A stretch of 64,000 nt of DNA from Allodiplogaster sudhausi (lineage: Eukaryota > Nematoda > Chromadorea > Rhabditida > Diplogasteridae). The notes beneath the pieces were generated by a model, which was given only the letters and a program-made list of their open reading frames with translations, made no database searches and had not been told where the DNA came from. Below, in pieces: positions 13,032 through 24,269 of the stretch. Both the position numbers and the translations under genes were made by a program. The DNA is taken from the NCBI GenBank assembly GCA_945643635.1, contig CALZFC010000057.1, positions 1 to 64,000 of the forward strand, in the 5' to 3' direction. The stretch's first letter is position 1. Each line of letters opens with the position of its first letter.

Positions 13032-13139
13032 CTCTCACTCCTCTTGAAGTTTTCTAATTATCTTTTCCTGATCGACCTCTTCACAGCTTCGATGACGTCC
13101 TCTCAGAAGGTTATTTCTAGCTTTTCTGCAGAAAGCAAT
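12100..13139. repeat. Intergenic stretch with GA tract and long CT tract
   Basis: A GA tract lies at about 12180-12256 and a long CT tract at 12874-13028. The rest is T-rich sequence in which I see no supported gene. Confidence 0.6.
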
Positions 13140-13563
13140 TTAAAGGAGCTGTCCATGGAGATTACAATGTTGCTGAATTTTTTGTTAATACTATCCGGTT
13201 CAACTAGAAACATCATTAGGAAAAGTTAGAATGCGTCCTGAAGGGGTGCTGAGGAGAAAAACCACATTTTCCCCACGCAGTACTGTAGAATTTAGGGAGT
13301 GACGTCATCATCCCTTGCCTACTTTCTCCGCATGCACACCCTCATTCTATCAGATAGAAGGTGAAAACTAGGTGCGAAGTGGCAAGCCACGCTTGAGATT
13401 CGAAGGAAAAGAAGAGAGGCAGAGATAAAAAGGCTCACAAAGTCTAGTTTGTAGTGATGGATACTGTGCTAGCATACCGCCAAAACTTTTAACAATATCA
13501 TGCGCAAATTCAAACGTTAGTTTTTCACACACGGCTTCTAAACTCCATGGATAGTTCCTTTAA
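13140..13563. mobile_element. TTAA-flanked MITE, family C, just upstream of the F-box start codon
   Basis: TTAA (13140-13143) is followed by AGGAGCTGTCCATGGAG. The far end reads CTCCATGGATAGTTCCT followed by TTAA (13560-13563). The terminal inverted repeat is about 17 bp with two mismatches. It is 424 bp, non-coding, and ends 60 bp before the F-box ATG. Confidence 0.75.
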
Positions 13564-13711
13564 TATATTAGTTAAAATAATTTTTTGCTTTTTTAATAGT
13601 CTAGAAAAAGGAATCTTTTCATATGCAGGATCTCCGACTGAATTCACTGCCGCCTGAAGTGCTTCTCTCCGTGTTGCAGCTTTTGAGAAGAGAAGACATT
13701 AGCAGGTTGTT

Positions 13712-13760
<49 letters not shown>

Positions 13761-13772
13761 GATAGAGAGAGA
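13712..13772 (+). repeat. (GA)n tract at the start of F-box intron 1
   Basis: The GA run begins seven bases after the donor of exon 1, placing a purine tract directly at the 5' splice site. Confidence 0.9.
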
Positions 13773-14889
13773 GAGAGATAGAGGGAAAGATAGAAAATTA
13801 GTGAGAGCGAGTGAGAGAGCGAAAAGAAAAAAGAGACAATATTCATAAATGTCTAAAATGCGAGTTAACAAAAATATATTTATACTTGTTTGATTTAGAT
13901 GCGAACTGGTTTGCAAAGATCTCCGCTGTTTCACAGCACAACACGACCATCACTTGAGGAAGAGGAAGCTGGATCGGATCAAGATATCATGGGTAGGAAC
14001 ATTCATTCTCTCTCATCTCTCTCTCTCTCTCTCTCGCTGCCTCTCTCTCTCTCTCGCTGCCTCTCTCGATTCCATTTCTTTTTCCTTTTCTCGTCTCCTC
14101 CTCAATTTTCTCACTCTATCCATACTTACATATCAGAATAATGGCAAATATATTTTCTCTATGAAGCCGGTATTTTAGATTTAGATCCCCAACCTAAAAA
14201 GATTCGATGAAAGTACTTTCGATCCTCCTGTTCCCCTATTGATATTTCTCTCTCGGTCACGCACTCTCTCGTTACCTCTCTCTACCTCACTCTCTCTCTC
14301 TCTTTCAGAACCCCACTGGCCGTCTGCGTCTCTTCGTCAGATGCGACGAAGAGAACATCCGTCGCTCGCGGCTCTTCTCCTCCAAGCGTCGCCATGTCTC
14401 GCCACCTCCTCTCTGCTCGTGCTCTCTCGCTTCCCTCTCGTCTCCTTCTTCGTCAACCCCGCCTCTCTTCTCCTTCATGGTTTATTGGTTGAAAATTTTT
14501 TTTTAAGACTCTAAAATCTAACGTAACATAATCCGAATTTTATACATAAAATTAATCAAATTTGTGAGATTCGATTAGTAAAATTTTTTTCTAAATGATT
14601 GCATGATTGCTAATAATCTCATTTATTTAACAGAGATAGGAATACTGTCTAAAGAGGACAGGCCAATTGCACCCTCGCTTTTCCACTTTTCAATCAAACT
14701 TCATATGAACAAAATGCATTTTCTATTTTACAAACGACAGAACGATGAAGAAATTTTTTTAATGACAAGAAAATTTAAGTCAATTGCAATTTTTTTCAAA
14801 AAAGAAAACATGACTTAAAATAATAGATCATATTCCATGACTTTTATATTAATTTGAATGTTTTCTCGAACAGTTTTATGAATGTCAAA

Positions 14890-15252
14890 TTCATGCGTCA
14901 TGTCCAGGTAGTTCTGTCCCGCTCATGAATCTGAAAAACTGGAGCTAAAAACTTTCCGCGCTGAGCTACTGAATGTGAGAGAGAAAAGAGGCTTCTATTT
15001 ATTACTGCAATAGTTATTTAATCATTAAATTTCGAGCATTTCAATCTAAATTTTATTAATTCTACAAATATGCAATTGTTTAAAGCTTGTTTGCCGATGA
15101 GGACAGCATAACAAAAATTATTAAGGTCACAATTGGCTGGGTAATGAAAAGTGGCTTGAGACAATTATGAAACAATAGCACTAGAAAAATTAAACAATAC
15201 TACTAATTAGACTAAAACTAATTAGAATAGAAATATTCTTTTGTGTTTTCAG
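14890..15252 (+). repeat. Repeat R1 (intron 3 copy of F-box locus 1)
   Basis: The R1 landmarks are a segment like GGTAGTTCTGTCCCGCTCAT, a middle part around CGAGCATTTC, and a 3' part ending in ACAATTGGCTGG, AATAGCACTAG and finally the exon 4 acceptor. R1 occurs about a dozen times in the window in both orientations, mostly without the exon. Confidence 0.65.
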
Positions 15253-16039
15253 TGCCTTCCGTGCGTGGCGCTGAAAGCAGGAAGAAACTTCTCTGATTTC
15301 ACAAAGCCACGCCCCCTTCGAGGCTGCCTTCCTCGCTGTCGAATCGACTGCGGCGATTGCTAAGAAATGGACAGCTAGAGCGACTGACAATTGACGAGGT
15401 TTCTTTTTATTACATAATTATTTTAATTCGCTACTTTTATAAAATGTATTTTTTCTCTTCTTCTAGACATATACCTTTCTCCCTAGATTAAAAATAGAAA
15501 CTTTCAGAAAATATAAATATGCCTTCTATTTGCAGCTACCTTTGACAGACTCGCTAGTTGCTGGCATCGAGGAAGCAATTGCAGGCGTTTCTGGAATGCA
15601 GCTCGAGCTTTCTTGCTGCGACTTGGCGCGAGTGAGCGAAGAGAGGTTGTTGTATATTTTTTTTTTAAATATTTTTATTACCAAAATATGTTTTTCAAAA
15701 TGAAAAAATATCTTTATGAAACTGCTATAGCAACAGAAATTTTATGTAATTGTTAGGGCATTTCTAAAAGAAGTCATATTTCCGATGGAGTACATTTGTT
15801 ACAATTTTCCCGCAACGCTGGTGGTTTAATAATGAGAATGAAAATAGTCAAATAAATGTGCTTTTGCAACTGTAATGATTCTTTGTGGATAACAGTCAAA
15901 CGCAAAACATATATCGAATGTCTGGTCATCTTTTGCTAGTTTTGTCAATTCAATTCAATTATTCTTTAATCACACAATTCAGTAATAATATGGCAAACAT
16001 TTGATAATCGGATAAATTTCATTGATTGTTTTGCTCAGG

Positions 16040-17705
16040 CTCACTTACTCAACTCTGCCAATTGAAGTCTCCTAATGGACGCGTCGTCAGCAACCGCAGT
16101 GAAGTTGCCGACATCGTGCAGCGGTTCTATAATGGTCTGTTTGCTGTTCCAATTCCACCTCGGCAGCAGATCTACATCACGACCGAGGCTCTTCCACCGA
16201 TTTTACCTTGCGAAGTCCAAAAGGCAGTAAATCGGATGCGGCAAGGGCGCTCCCCTGGTCCAGACAGAATCACGGTTGAGATGCTTCACGCTGGAGTTAA
16301 CATCCTGTCTCCTCATCTTGCCGTCCTCTTCAATCGCTGTCTGGATGAGGGACGTGTGCCTGACTCCTTTGCCGACTCGGTGCTATCGTTGATTTTCAAG
16401 AAAGGTGACCCGCTCGACATTGCCAACTACCGTCCAATTACCCTACTCTCCTGCGTGTACAAAGTATTCTCTTCAATTCTTGGTGCGCGGATGGAAGAGA
16501 CACTGCAATTCAATCAACCAGTCGAGCAAGCCGGATTCCGCAAGAAGTACTGCACTACTGACCATATCCATGTAGTCGTCGAAATGCTGCAGAAGGCAAC
16601 CGAGTATGAATTTCCACTCTATCTCATATTCGTTGACTTCCGGAAGGCCTTCGACAGCGTTCGATTCGATGCCCTTTGGCCCGCCCTCCATCGCCAAGGC
16701 GTACACCCGATGATCATATCCATCCTTCAGAATATCTACGATTCAGCTGAAGTTCGGGTACGCCTTCGAGGCCAAACTGTGCCAATGAACGTGCAGCGAG
16801 GAGTTCGACAAGGTGATAACATCAGTCCCTCCCTTTTCTCTGCTGTCGTGGAAGAAGTGTTCCGAAACCTAGACTGGTCTGATCGCGGCATAAACATAGA
16901 TGGCATTCAAATGCACCACCTCCGTTATGCTGACGACATTGTCCTGTTTTCCCATTCCGCGAAGGAAGCATCGGCGATGCTCAGTGAGCTGTCAGCCGCA
17001 AGTGAAGCCGTCGGCCTTTCCATTAACACCTCGAAGACCCAGGCTATGACAAATCGAAGCCGCAAACCTCTCTTTGTTTCAGGTCAAACCATCGACTACG
17101 TGGACACCTTTGTCTACCTTGGACAACTGGTAACATTTAAATCCAATCCGGCCCTCGAGTTAAACAGGAGAGTGCGCGCAGGTTGGGCAGCTTTCAATCG
17201 CTTCTACGACTTCCTCACAAACAGGAGAGTTGACGTTGCCCTCAAATGCCGCGTTTACCAAACTAGCATCGAGCCTGCGCTGTTGTATGGTGCGGAAACG
17301 TGGGCACTTCGTCTACAAGATCGCCGCCGCCTCATTGTGTGCCAGAGGAAAATGATGAGAAAAATGGCCGGAGTCACTCTCCTCGAACATCGGACGAATG
17401 ACTGGCTCTTCGACAAAATTCCTATTCCCGATATCCGAGTACGAGCCATGGAGAGGAAGTGGAAATGGGCCAGTCTGATTGCAAAAATGGATGGAGGACG
17501 CTGGACAAGACGAGCCGTGGAGTGGAGACCGTGGAAATGGAAAAGACATGCTGGACGCCCCCGAGAACGATGGCGTGACGAATTCGACCGCAACCTGTCC
17601 ACCACTTGGATGCGAATCGCAGTCATGAAACCCGATGCCTTTCATCTTTCCTTTACCCACCGGGCCCAGTCCCTGATTGTGGAATAAACTTTGAAACTTT
17701 GAAAC
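16040..17705 (+). mobile_element. 5'-truncated RTE-type non-LTR retrotransposon
   Basis: The insert lies between two copies of TTTGCTCAGG (16030-16039 and 17706-17715), a 10-bp target-site duplication. It has one long open frame with reverse-transcriptase motifs and no apurinic endonuclease domain, so it is 5'-truncated. It ends in AATAAACTTTGAAACTTTGAAAC, a short 8-bp tandem tail rather than poly(A), as is common for RTE-clade elements. The intact paralogue of this intron at 33001-33050 lacks it and continues straight from the pyrimidine run to CAGGTTCCG. Confidence 0.9.
16041..17687 (+). CDS. Reverse transcriptase (RTE-clade, N-terminally truncated ORF)
   Basis: About 548 codons remain open to TAA at 17685. 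Motifs in order: GRSPGPDRITVEMLHAG (finger region), SLIFKKGDPLDIANYRPITL, EQAGFRKKYCTTDHI, motif A LIFVDFRKAFDSV, motif B RGVRQGDNISPSLF, motif C HHLRYADDIVLF with the YADD catalytic aspartates, motif D LSINTSKTQAM, then a C-terminal part with LYGAETWAL and GRPRERWRDEF. Together these are typical of RTE-like nematode elements. The upstream endonuclease is absent, so the copy could not retrotranspose on its own. The absence of stops or frameshifts implies a recent insertion. The frame starts inside the insert, and no native start codon is present. Confidence 0.92.
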   Translation, partial: SLTQLCQLKSPNGRVVSNRSEVADIVQRFYNGLFAVPIPPRQQIYITTEALPPILPCEVQKAVNRMRQGRSPGPDRITVEMLHAGVNILSPHLAVLFNRCLDEGRVPDSFADSVLSLIFKKGDPLDIANYRPITLLSCVYKVFSSILGARMEETLQFNQPVEQAGFRKKYCTTDHIHVVVEMLQKATEYEFPLYLIFVDFRKAFDSVRFDALWPALHRQGVHPMIISILQNIYDSAEVRVRLRGQTVPMNVQRGVRQGDNISPSLFSAVVEEVFRNLDWSDRGINIDGIQMHHLRYADDIVLFSHSAKEASAMLSELSAASEAVGLSINTSKTQAMTNRSRKPLFVSGQTIDYVDTFVYLGQLVTFKSNPALELNRRVRAGWAAFNRFYDFLTNRRVDVALKCRVYQTSIEPALLYGAETWALRLQDRRRLIVCQRKMMRKMAGVTLLEHRTNDWLFDKIPIPDIRVRAMERKWKWASLIAKMDGGRWTRRAVEWRPWKWKRHAGRPRERWRDEFDRNLSTTWMRIAVMKPDAFHLSFTHRAQSLIVE

Positions 17706-19169
17706 TTTGCTCAGGTTCCGTTCTCTCTGCTTCTCTCGCGGCGTCTCTCGTCTCTCGCTCTCTCTCCTCTACAACGCGTCCTCCTCCCTCTTCGGAAGAA
17801 GCTTTTTTGAAGACGTCATCAAGGCTCAGCTCCAACTTCTCGATATTAATAATGTTTGCCAATTTTCACTTTATATTTATTTTAAAAAAAACTAATACAA
17901 AAACTAATTAACAGTAGCTTTACATTAAAGCTAGGCAGATTGTTTGTTATTCTTGAAATATCTTTTGAAATTGCCGCCATTTTTCTAGACGTCATTCTCT
18001 TTTCCCGACACGCCTTGCCTGACTGATGTCGAGTTGCCCCGTCGACTCGGACGCGCCGTCCCGTCAATCTTCATCGATATCCCCGGCATCTTCAGTGTCC
18101 CCGAAACCATCTAGTTGTTAAAGGTCAATATTTCAATTTTCGTTATCTCATAACTCGATCTATTCTATTTTGCACAATGAAATGTTTGTCTTAAAAAAAT
18201 AATTCATCTATTCTATTTAAAGGGCAAATATTCAATTCAACCATAACCTATTTGAATTTTCCTGACTATGGCGAATTCAAACATAAATTTTTACCTCCTT
18301 AAAATAATATTTATAGCCTTTCCAGGCTGCCGATGCGGCCCACGAGAGCGTGGATATTGTCTTGCACGGTTCCCATCCCTTGCCGATCGATGAGTTTCGC
18401 TGTCTTCTTGGAGAGCAACGACGCCACTTTTCATGCTCCTCCAGTGAGAAGGAACAGAGAGGAAATCGGAAGAGGAAGTGCGATGAGCGAGGAGGAGAAG
18501 TGGAAGAGGTGAGTTTTTAAATTAATTAATTAATTAACTAATTAATAAATTAAATTTAAAAAAAAAATCTTTGTATCCACCAATTTCACCATGAGTTATT
18601 AATTAGCCTACTTAATTAATTTGAACATTTAAAAAACTAAACACATTTCAATATCCGATTTGTGAATGCCAGGTGGTTTCCATTAGTGTACGTTAGTATA
18701 AAAGGTATTTATTCTATTGTGGATACGATGTTGTATCGCCTCACAGTCAGCTTATTTTACTATGTCCATATTTGTGAATTAGTTTTTCTCTCGCCAATTA
18801 TTATTTCGCCCAGACAATGCAAATGACGCGGATTGTCGATGGCGTCCGGCGGGAGATCGCGTCGACTGGCGCACGAATCCAATTCGTGAAGCGAGCCGAG
18901 AACGGAGATGAAGAAAGAGAATCCAAGAGCGAGCACGGAATTGAAGGAAGAGACGCCAAGAGGCAGCTGGCACGGTGTTCTGAGGGATTTATAGCCTGAT
19001 CAGAATTTTTTTTAACACTGTTCTAAAACTGAAGAATACATGTGTTTTTGCTGCTTTGTCGATATTTTTTTCAAATTGAATACTGAATGTGATTTATCAC
19101 TTACGTGTATATCACTTATGTGCATGTACGTGTAAAAATTTATATATTTTTTATTTCGATTGCATCATC

Positions 19170-19395
19170 GCTCCGTTTTTGCAGTAAATCACATGATGAT
19201 CTGATCTGTCTGTCACTCGTTGCTCTGGCTGTTGATCACAAGGAACACTTGTAAATCCAGCAGAGAGAATGATGACCGAGAAGATGACCGGTTATGAGCC
19301 GGTCAGAGATTCGCTTTTCTCTCAAGGAGTGGCAGCCGGGGGTGAAAGAGTGGCACTCGGCTATATTCCTCTCACGGACACGGATTAAACTCTCT
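19170..19395 (+). repeat. Conserved block R7, copy 2
   Basis: It follows TTTTTGCAG, with the same frame ending VDHKEHL-stop at 19254 and the trailing GAGAATGATGACCGAGAAGA segment. It is followed directly by a CT tract (19391-19542). Confidence 0.55.
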
Positions 19396-19542
19396 CTCTC
19401 TCTCTCTCACTCTCTGTCTCTCTCTCTTTCTCTCTCTCTCGCTCTCTCTCTCTCTCTATCTCTCTCTCGCTCTCTCTCTCTCTTTCTCTCTCTCCCTCTC
19501 GCTCTCTCTCTCTCTATCTCTCTCTCGCTCTCTCTCTCTCTA
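19391..19542 (+). repeat. (CT)n-rich tract
   Basis: About 150 bp of CTCT with occasional CG, CA and CTAT interruptions. Confidence 0.9.
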
Positions 19543-20571
19543 CTTACACTTTTATTTCTTGTTTCTTGTCCCTATACTGTGTTTCTCTCGTTGATTGATT
19601 GTTCTCTTCCACAAAAGACAGCTCTATTAATCCTCCCTTTTATCGCTTCTTCTCTGATATCCACCTCAGCAGATCTCCTTTGAGCTCCTGAAGTGTCCTT
19701 GACATTCTCTGATCTTCTGGCTCTCTCTCTCTCTCGGTCTCTCTCTTTCTCGCTCTCTCCCTCGCTCTCTCTCATTCACTATCTCGACCATTTTTCTCAA
19801 ACTCATACGAACAAAATGCATTCTAATTTTTTTCCAAACGAAAAAAATGATAAAGAAAATGTTTTAGTAATAAGAAAATTAAAACGGCCAAATTATTCAT
19901 ATTTTATGATACTTATATTCATTGAAATATTTTTACAACTGTTTTATGGATGCAAAATGCATGCGACATGTCCAGGTGGTTCTGTCGCGCTCATTAACGT
20001 GAAAAGCGGGGAATTAGAGTTCCCGGTGTTTGGCGACTGATAGGAGGTGACTATTAAATTGCATGAATTACTTCATATTTTAAAAAGCTTTAAAAAGCCA
20101 ATAAAAATGGCAGAATTCAAAGGGAAGCGAAATTGGTCACTGCACCACTCTGACCACAAAGAATTATCAAAGTCATCGATCGATAAGGTTCGAGCATTTG
20201 CATGGAAATGTTATTCATTCTTTAGAAATACATAGAAAATCTGAAGAGTGACGCCCACAGTTTTAAAATATGTATGTAGTTTAGACCCATTTTTTTCGAT
20301 GTGGACAACACAGGAAAATCACTGAAATCACGATTGGCTGGTAAATATTATTTTCCCCGAGATTTTTCGCGCATTATTTAATAATGATTCACGAAGTCTA
20401 CAACTACATCTTGACTGTGCGAAGTTTTGTGTGACTCTGGGGCGAGAGAGCAGCATGTTACAGTTGCAAATGTGAAGAAAATTCAATTAGGTTACTGTTG
20501 AGCTTCTTGCCCCTTTAATCATTATTCCCAAATATAATTCCAGAATGTACAAATATACCTTCTTATCGCAG

Positions 20572-20681
20572 CTCAATCTGCCAGACTCGCTCGTTGCTGG
20601 CATCGAGGCAGCAATTGCAGGCGTTTCTTGCACGCATCTCGAGCTTTCTTGCTGCGACTTGGCGAGAGTGAGCGAAGAGAG
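20572..20681 (+). pseudogene. F-box-family exon 5 copy in left arm
   Basis: The acceptor TTATCGCAG and donor AG|GTTC are both present. The exon is 110 nt, as in locus 1, and reads LNLPDSLVAGIEAAIAGVSC and then LELSCCDLARVSEE. It is intact as an exon, but no neighbouring family exons lie in the correct order. Confidence 0.6.
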
Positions 20682-20773
20682 GTTCTTGTATATTTTTATT
20701 TATTTTTTTTACATTTTAGGAGACAACGTCCCTTGACATCAGCAGTCCGATGGAAGCACAATATTTATAGCTC

Positions 20774-20870
20774 TTAGAGCAATGGAAACCACAAAAAGAA
20801 TGGGAAGGACGATCAAGGGTCTTGCGTATTTCTGATTGGAATGAGAGAGAGAGAAAGGGAGGAGATAGAA

Positions 20871-20902
<32 letters not shown>

Positions 20903-20952
20903 GTAGAGTGAGTGAGCGAGCGAGAGATAGAGAGAGATGGAGAGAGAGGTAC

Positions 20953-21004
<52 letters not shown>

Positions 21005-21055
21005 GCGACTAGAAGATGTTTACTAGTATTACCCGGAAGTGATAACAAGGATCAG
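20774..21055 (+). repeat. Repeat R2, copy 4 (left arm)
   Basis: GAGCAATGGAAACCACAAAAA, then GACGATCAAGGG, a GA core at about 20841-21000, and CATGCGACTAGAAGATGTTT. Confidence 0.8.
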
Positions 21056-21615
21056 CATGGCAAATGGAGGAAGCAAAGAAAGTGGAGCGGCCTGGCACTG
21101 ACAATAAGCGGGAGCTAGCTAACGGGTCTTAAAAATTATTTAAAAAAAATGCTAAATTTAAAAATAAAAATTAAAATAAAACAGTTGCTTCTTCCCACTC
21201 TTCACGTAAAAGAAAGACAAATTCGGCGGGAATCTTATCATGATTGAATGTACTCATTACAGACACTTTTTTCTTCTATAATAAAATTAATACGGAAGCA
21301 ACAAGTGCTGCCCAGAGAAAAATGTTGATTTACTTTAAAGGAAATGATAGGTGGCTAATTGTTAGAGATAGATATAAATTTTATACGTCAATGCTCTCTC
21401 TCGTTCGTTTCACAGAGAAGACAGAGAAAGAGACAGAGGGAATGTTGTTCATATTTAATACCGATTGTGAGAGTGGGAAGAAGCAACTGTTTTATTTTAA
21501 TTTTTATTTTTAAATTTAGCATTTTTTTTAAATAATTTTTAAGACCCGTTAGCTAGCTCCCGCTTATTGTCAGTGCCAGGCCGCTCCACTTTCTTTGCTT
21601 CCTCCATTTGCCATG

Positions 21616-21666
21616 CTGATCCTTGTTATCACTTCCGGGTAATACTAGTAAACATCTTCTAGTCGC

Positions 21667-21712
<46 letters not shown>

Positions 21713-21762
21713 GTACCTCTCTCTCCATCTCTCTCTATCTCTCGCTCGCTCACTCACTCTAC

Positions 21763-21794
<32 letters not shown>

Positions 21795-21897
21795 TTCTAT
21801 CTCCTCCCTTTCTCTCTCTCTCATTCCAATCAGAAATACGCAAGACCCTTGATCGTCCTTCCCATTCTTTTTGTGGTTTCCATTGCTCTAAGAGCTA
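21616..21897 (-). repeat. Repeat R2, copy 5 (right arm)
   Basis: Reverse-complement partner of the copy at 20774, with a slightly shorter microsatellite. Confidence 0.8.
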
Positions 21898-21983
21898 TAA
21901 ATATTGTGCTTCCATCGGACTGCTGATGTCAAGGGACGTTGTCTCCTAAAATGTAAAAAAAATAAATAAAAATATACAAGAAC

Positions 21984-22093
21984 CTCTCTTCGCTCACTCT
22001 CGCCAAGTCGCAGCAAGAAAGCTCGAGATGCGTGCAAGAAACGCCTGCAATTGCTGCCTCGATGCCAGCAACGAGCGAGTCTGGCAGATTGAG
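21984..22093 (-). pseudogene. F-box-family exon 5 copy in right arm
   Basis: 110 nt on the minus strand with the same splice sites as its partner at 20572-20681. The two copies are essentially identical in protein sequence. Confidence 0.6.
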
Positions 22094-23261
22094 CTGCGAT
22101 AAGAAGGTATATTTGTACATTCTGGAATTATATTTGGGAATAATGATTAAAGGAGCAAGAAGCTCAACCGTAACCTAATTGAATTTTCTTCATAATTGCC
22201 CCTGTAACATGCTGCTCTCTCGCCCCAGAGTCACACAAAACTTCGCACAGTCAAGATTTAGTTGTAGACTTCGTGAATCATTATTAAATAATGCGCGAAA
22301 AATCTCGGGGAAAATAATATTTACCAGCCAATCGTGATCTCAGTGATTTTCCTGTGTTGTCCACATCGAAAAAAATGGGTCTAAACTACATACATATTTT
22401 AAAACTGTGGGCGTCACTCTTCAGATTTTCTATGTATTTCTAAAGAATGAATAACATTTCCATGCAAATGCTCGAACCTTATCGATCGATGACTTTGATA
22501 ATTCTTTGTGGTCAGAGTGGTGCAGTGACCAATTTCGCTTCCCTTTGAATTCTGCCATTTTTATTGGCTTTTTAAAGCTTAATTTAGCATTATTATACTT
22601 GCTTGGGTAGTGAAAGAAAAAGTGAGAAAGAGAGGTAGACAGGAGAAAATGAGAGATATCTATAACTAAAATAGTAAAAAAAATCAAGTGTTAGCAAAGA
22701 ATACAGATATTGAAAGTTCCTTAAAAATCTGAATTCGAGAATAAAACATGGTCTTTTTGAGATGCACACTCTTACACGCGGCTGGCTCTTCACTCGATTC
22801 TTGACAAGATGAGGGAACCCGCGCTGACCTCGGGAGGAGGGAAAGGGTGCGCTGAAAGGATTCGCGCACTCTCTTTGGAGAAGAAGAGAGGGTAGCTGGA
22901 GAGATGGAGGGAGAGAGCTAGAGACTGAGAGAGTGAGACAGAGTGAGAGAGGGAGAGAGAGGGAGAGGGGAAGTGAGAGAGAGAGGGGGAGAGAGCGAGG
23001 GAACATTAATAAAAATATCTAATTTGAATACTATTAATACCAATATGTTCGACAAGTTCATTGCGGATGCAAGTCGCAGATCGAATGTAAACTAGAGAGC
23101 GGTTACTAAACCGCCGGGTTTAAAAGAATTGATATATTTTTTTTATTTACTCCATGTCAAAATGAGTCAATCAATTGTATAATTATATATTTTAGCAACC
23201 TCTTCCTCTGCACAGCACGTTGCGATGGCGCAATCTACATAACTTAATCTTCATGCGAAGA

Positions 23262-23271
23262 GAGGGAGAGG

Positions 23272-23333
<62 letters not shown>

Positions 23334-23352
23334 AAGATAAAGAGAGAGAGAG
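23262..23352 (+). repeat. (GA)n tract
   Basis: About 90 bp of GA with AAAG interruptions. It is flanked by an inverted copy of the 6740-7230 block. Confidence 0.9.
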
Positions 23353-23464
23353 GTTAATCCGTGTCTGTGAGAATGAAAACACTCATATTCTTCAACTTCA
23401 GAATAGCGTTTAAAAGAAGAAGAATGATTTTCTGATCAAGTTATAAATCCCTCATAACCCCGTG

Positions 23465-23562
23465 CGAGCTGCCTCTTGGCTCTTCCTTCACTTTTCGCTC
23501 TTGGATTCTCTTCCTTCAGCTCCGAACTCGGAGCGCTTCACGAATTAGATTCGGCTTTAAAA
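23465..23562 (-). pseudogene. Degenerate F-box-family exon 9 fragment
   Basis: The minus strand contains AATTCGTGAAGCGCTCCG and GAGAATCCAAGAGCG, homologous to the FVKRAEN and ESKSEHG part of exon 9. The frame breaks at a stop soon after ESKSEK. Confidence 0.5.
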
Positions 23563-24016
23563 AATTCACTTCATGTTAAAGGAGGGCGGTCACGGGAGTG
23601 GTGAAAGCGCGGCTATTCGAATTTTATTTTTCGCATTAATTTTTTGATCGCCTTCAGTCTACACGCATCATCTCCCCAACTGGCTAAATTCCTTTTATGC
23701 TAACGTGCGCGAATGGAAACCACATGGCATCCACAAAGTCGAAGTCGATTTTTGTCTTCAAGTACTCAAAGTAAAAAAAGAAATTCAACGTTAAGAAATA
23801 AATTTATAAGGCATACTTAAAAGATACAGAGAGAAGAGAGATATAGATAGAGAGAGATAGATAGAGAGAGACGGCTGTTACCATGCCAATTGGGGGAATG
23901 CTATCTGCATGGCAAAGGAAGCTAAAGGAGCACGAAGCTGTTGTATAAAGATATTTTTTTTTAGAAAAAATATTTTAAGAATAAACATATTTATAAAAAT
24001 CAATACAAACAAGAAC

Positions 24017-24126
24017 CTCTCCTCGCTCACTCGCGCCAAGTCGCAGCAACAAAGCTCGAGATGCGTGCAAGAAACGCCTGCAATTGCTGCCTCGATGTCA
24101 ACAACTATGGAGTCTCTCAGAGGAAG
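24017..24126 (-). pseudogene. F-box-family exon 5 copy (minus strand)
   Basis: Acceptor TTGCAG and donor AG|GTTC enclose 110 nt reading LPLRDSIVVDIEAAIAGVSC and then LELCCCDLARVSEE. It is intact as an exon but isolated. Confidence 0.6.
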
Positions 24127-24269
24127 CTGCAATAGAAAGGAGGATATTGGATATTTGTATTATGAAAATCTATTTTGATTCTAGGGAAATTTTTTAAATA
24201 AAAGGTATATAGAAGAAAGGAAAAAGAAACCTATTTCAAAATAATAATAAAATAAAAATTCATTTAAAT

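Larger units (their letters stand above)
13623..18999 (+). pseudogene. F-box family gene, locus 1 (nine exons, disrupted)
   Basis: Exons: 13623-13705, 13899-13992, 14309-14479, 15253-15398, 15536-15645, 17715-17853, 17989-18114, then 18326-18508 and 18814-18999. Exons 1-2 encode an F-box (LNSLPPEVLLSVLQLLRRED, then the CELVCKDLR segment), which normally binds Skp1 in SCF ubiquitin ligases. Exon 3 reads GRLRLFVRCDEENIRRS. Exon 4 should end RLRRLLRNGQLERLTIDE but is 146 nt instead of the 147 nt of its paralogues, so the frame is lost. Exon 5 (DSLVAGIEEAIAG) joins exon 6 (FFEDVIKAQLQLLDINN) in phase across the RTE insertion. Exon 7 ends in TAG (18112-18114); nine bases later lies a possible donor AAG|GTCAAT leading in phase to exons 8-9, which end GFIA-stop. 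Joining is inferred from splice sites, phase and paralogues. Exons 8-9 may belong to the same ancestral gene. Confidence 0.6.
20085..22580. repeat. 1.1-kb inverted duplication (arms 20085-21201 and 21470-22580)
   Basis: The two arms are reverse complements with scattered substitutions and a different GA-tract length, separated by a 268-bp spacer (21202-21469). Each arm carries an F-box exon 5 copy, an R2 repeat with GA core, and part of R1. Paired positions sum to 42665 in the outer part and 42671 in the inner part. The 6-bp shift is explained by the GA tract. Confidence 0.9.

Noticed and set aside
16473..17660. Minus-strand frames opposite the reverse transcriptase
   Set aside because: Shadows of the plus-strand frame, which has all the expected motifs.
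20085..22580. Assembly artefact (read palindrome)
   Set aside because: The arms differ by several substitutions and by microsatellite length, which a simple chimera of one molecule would not give. Spanning reads would still be decisive.
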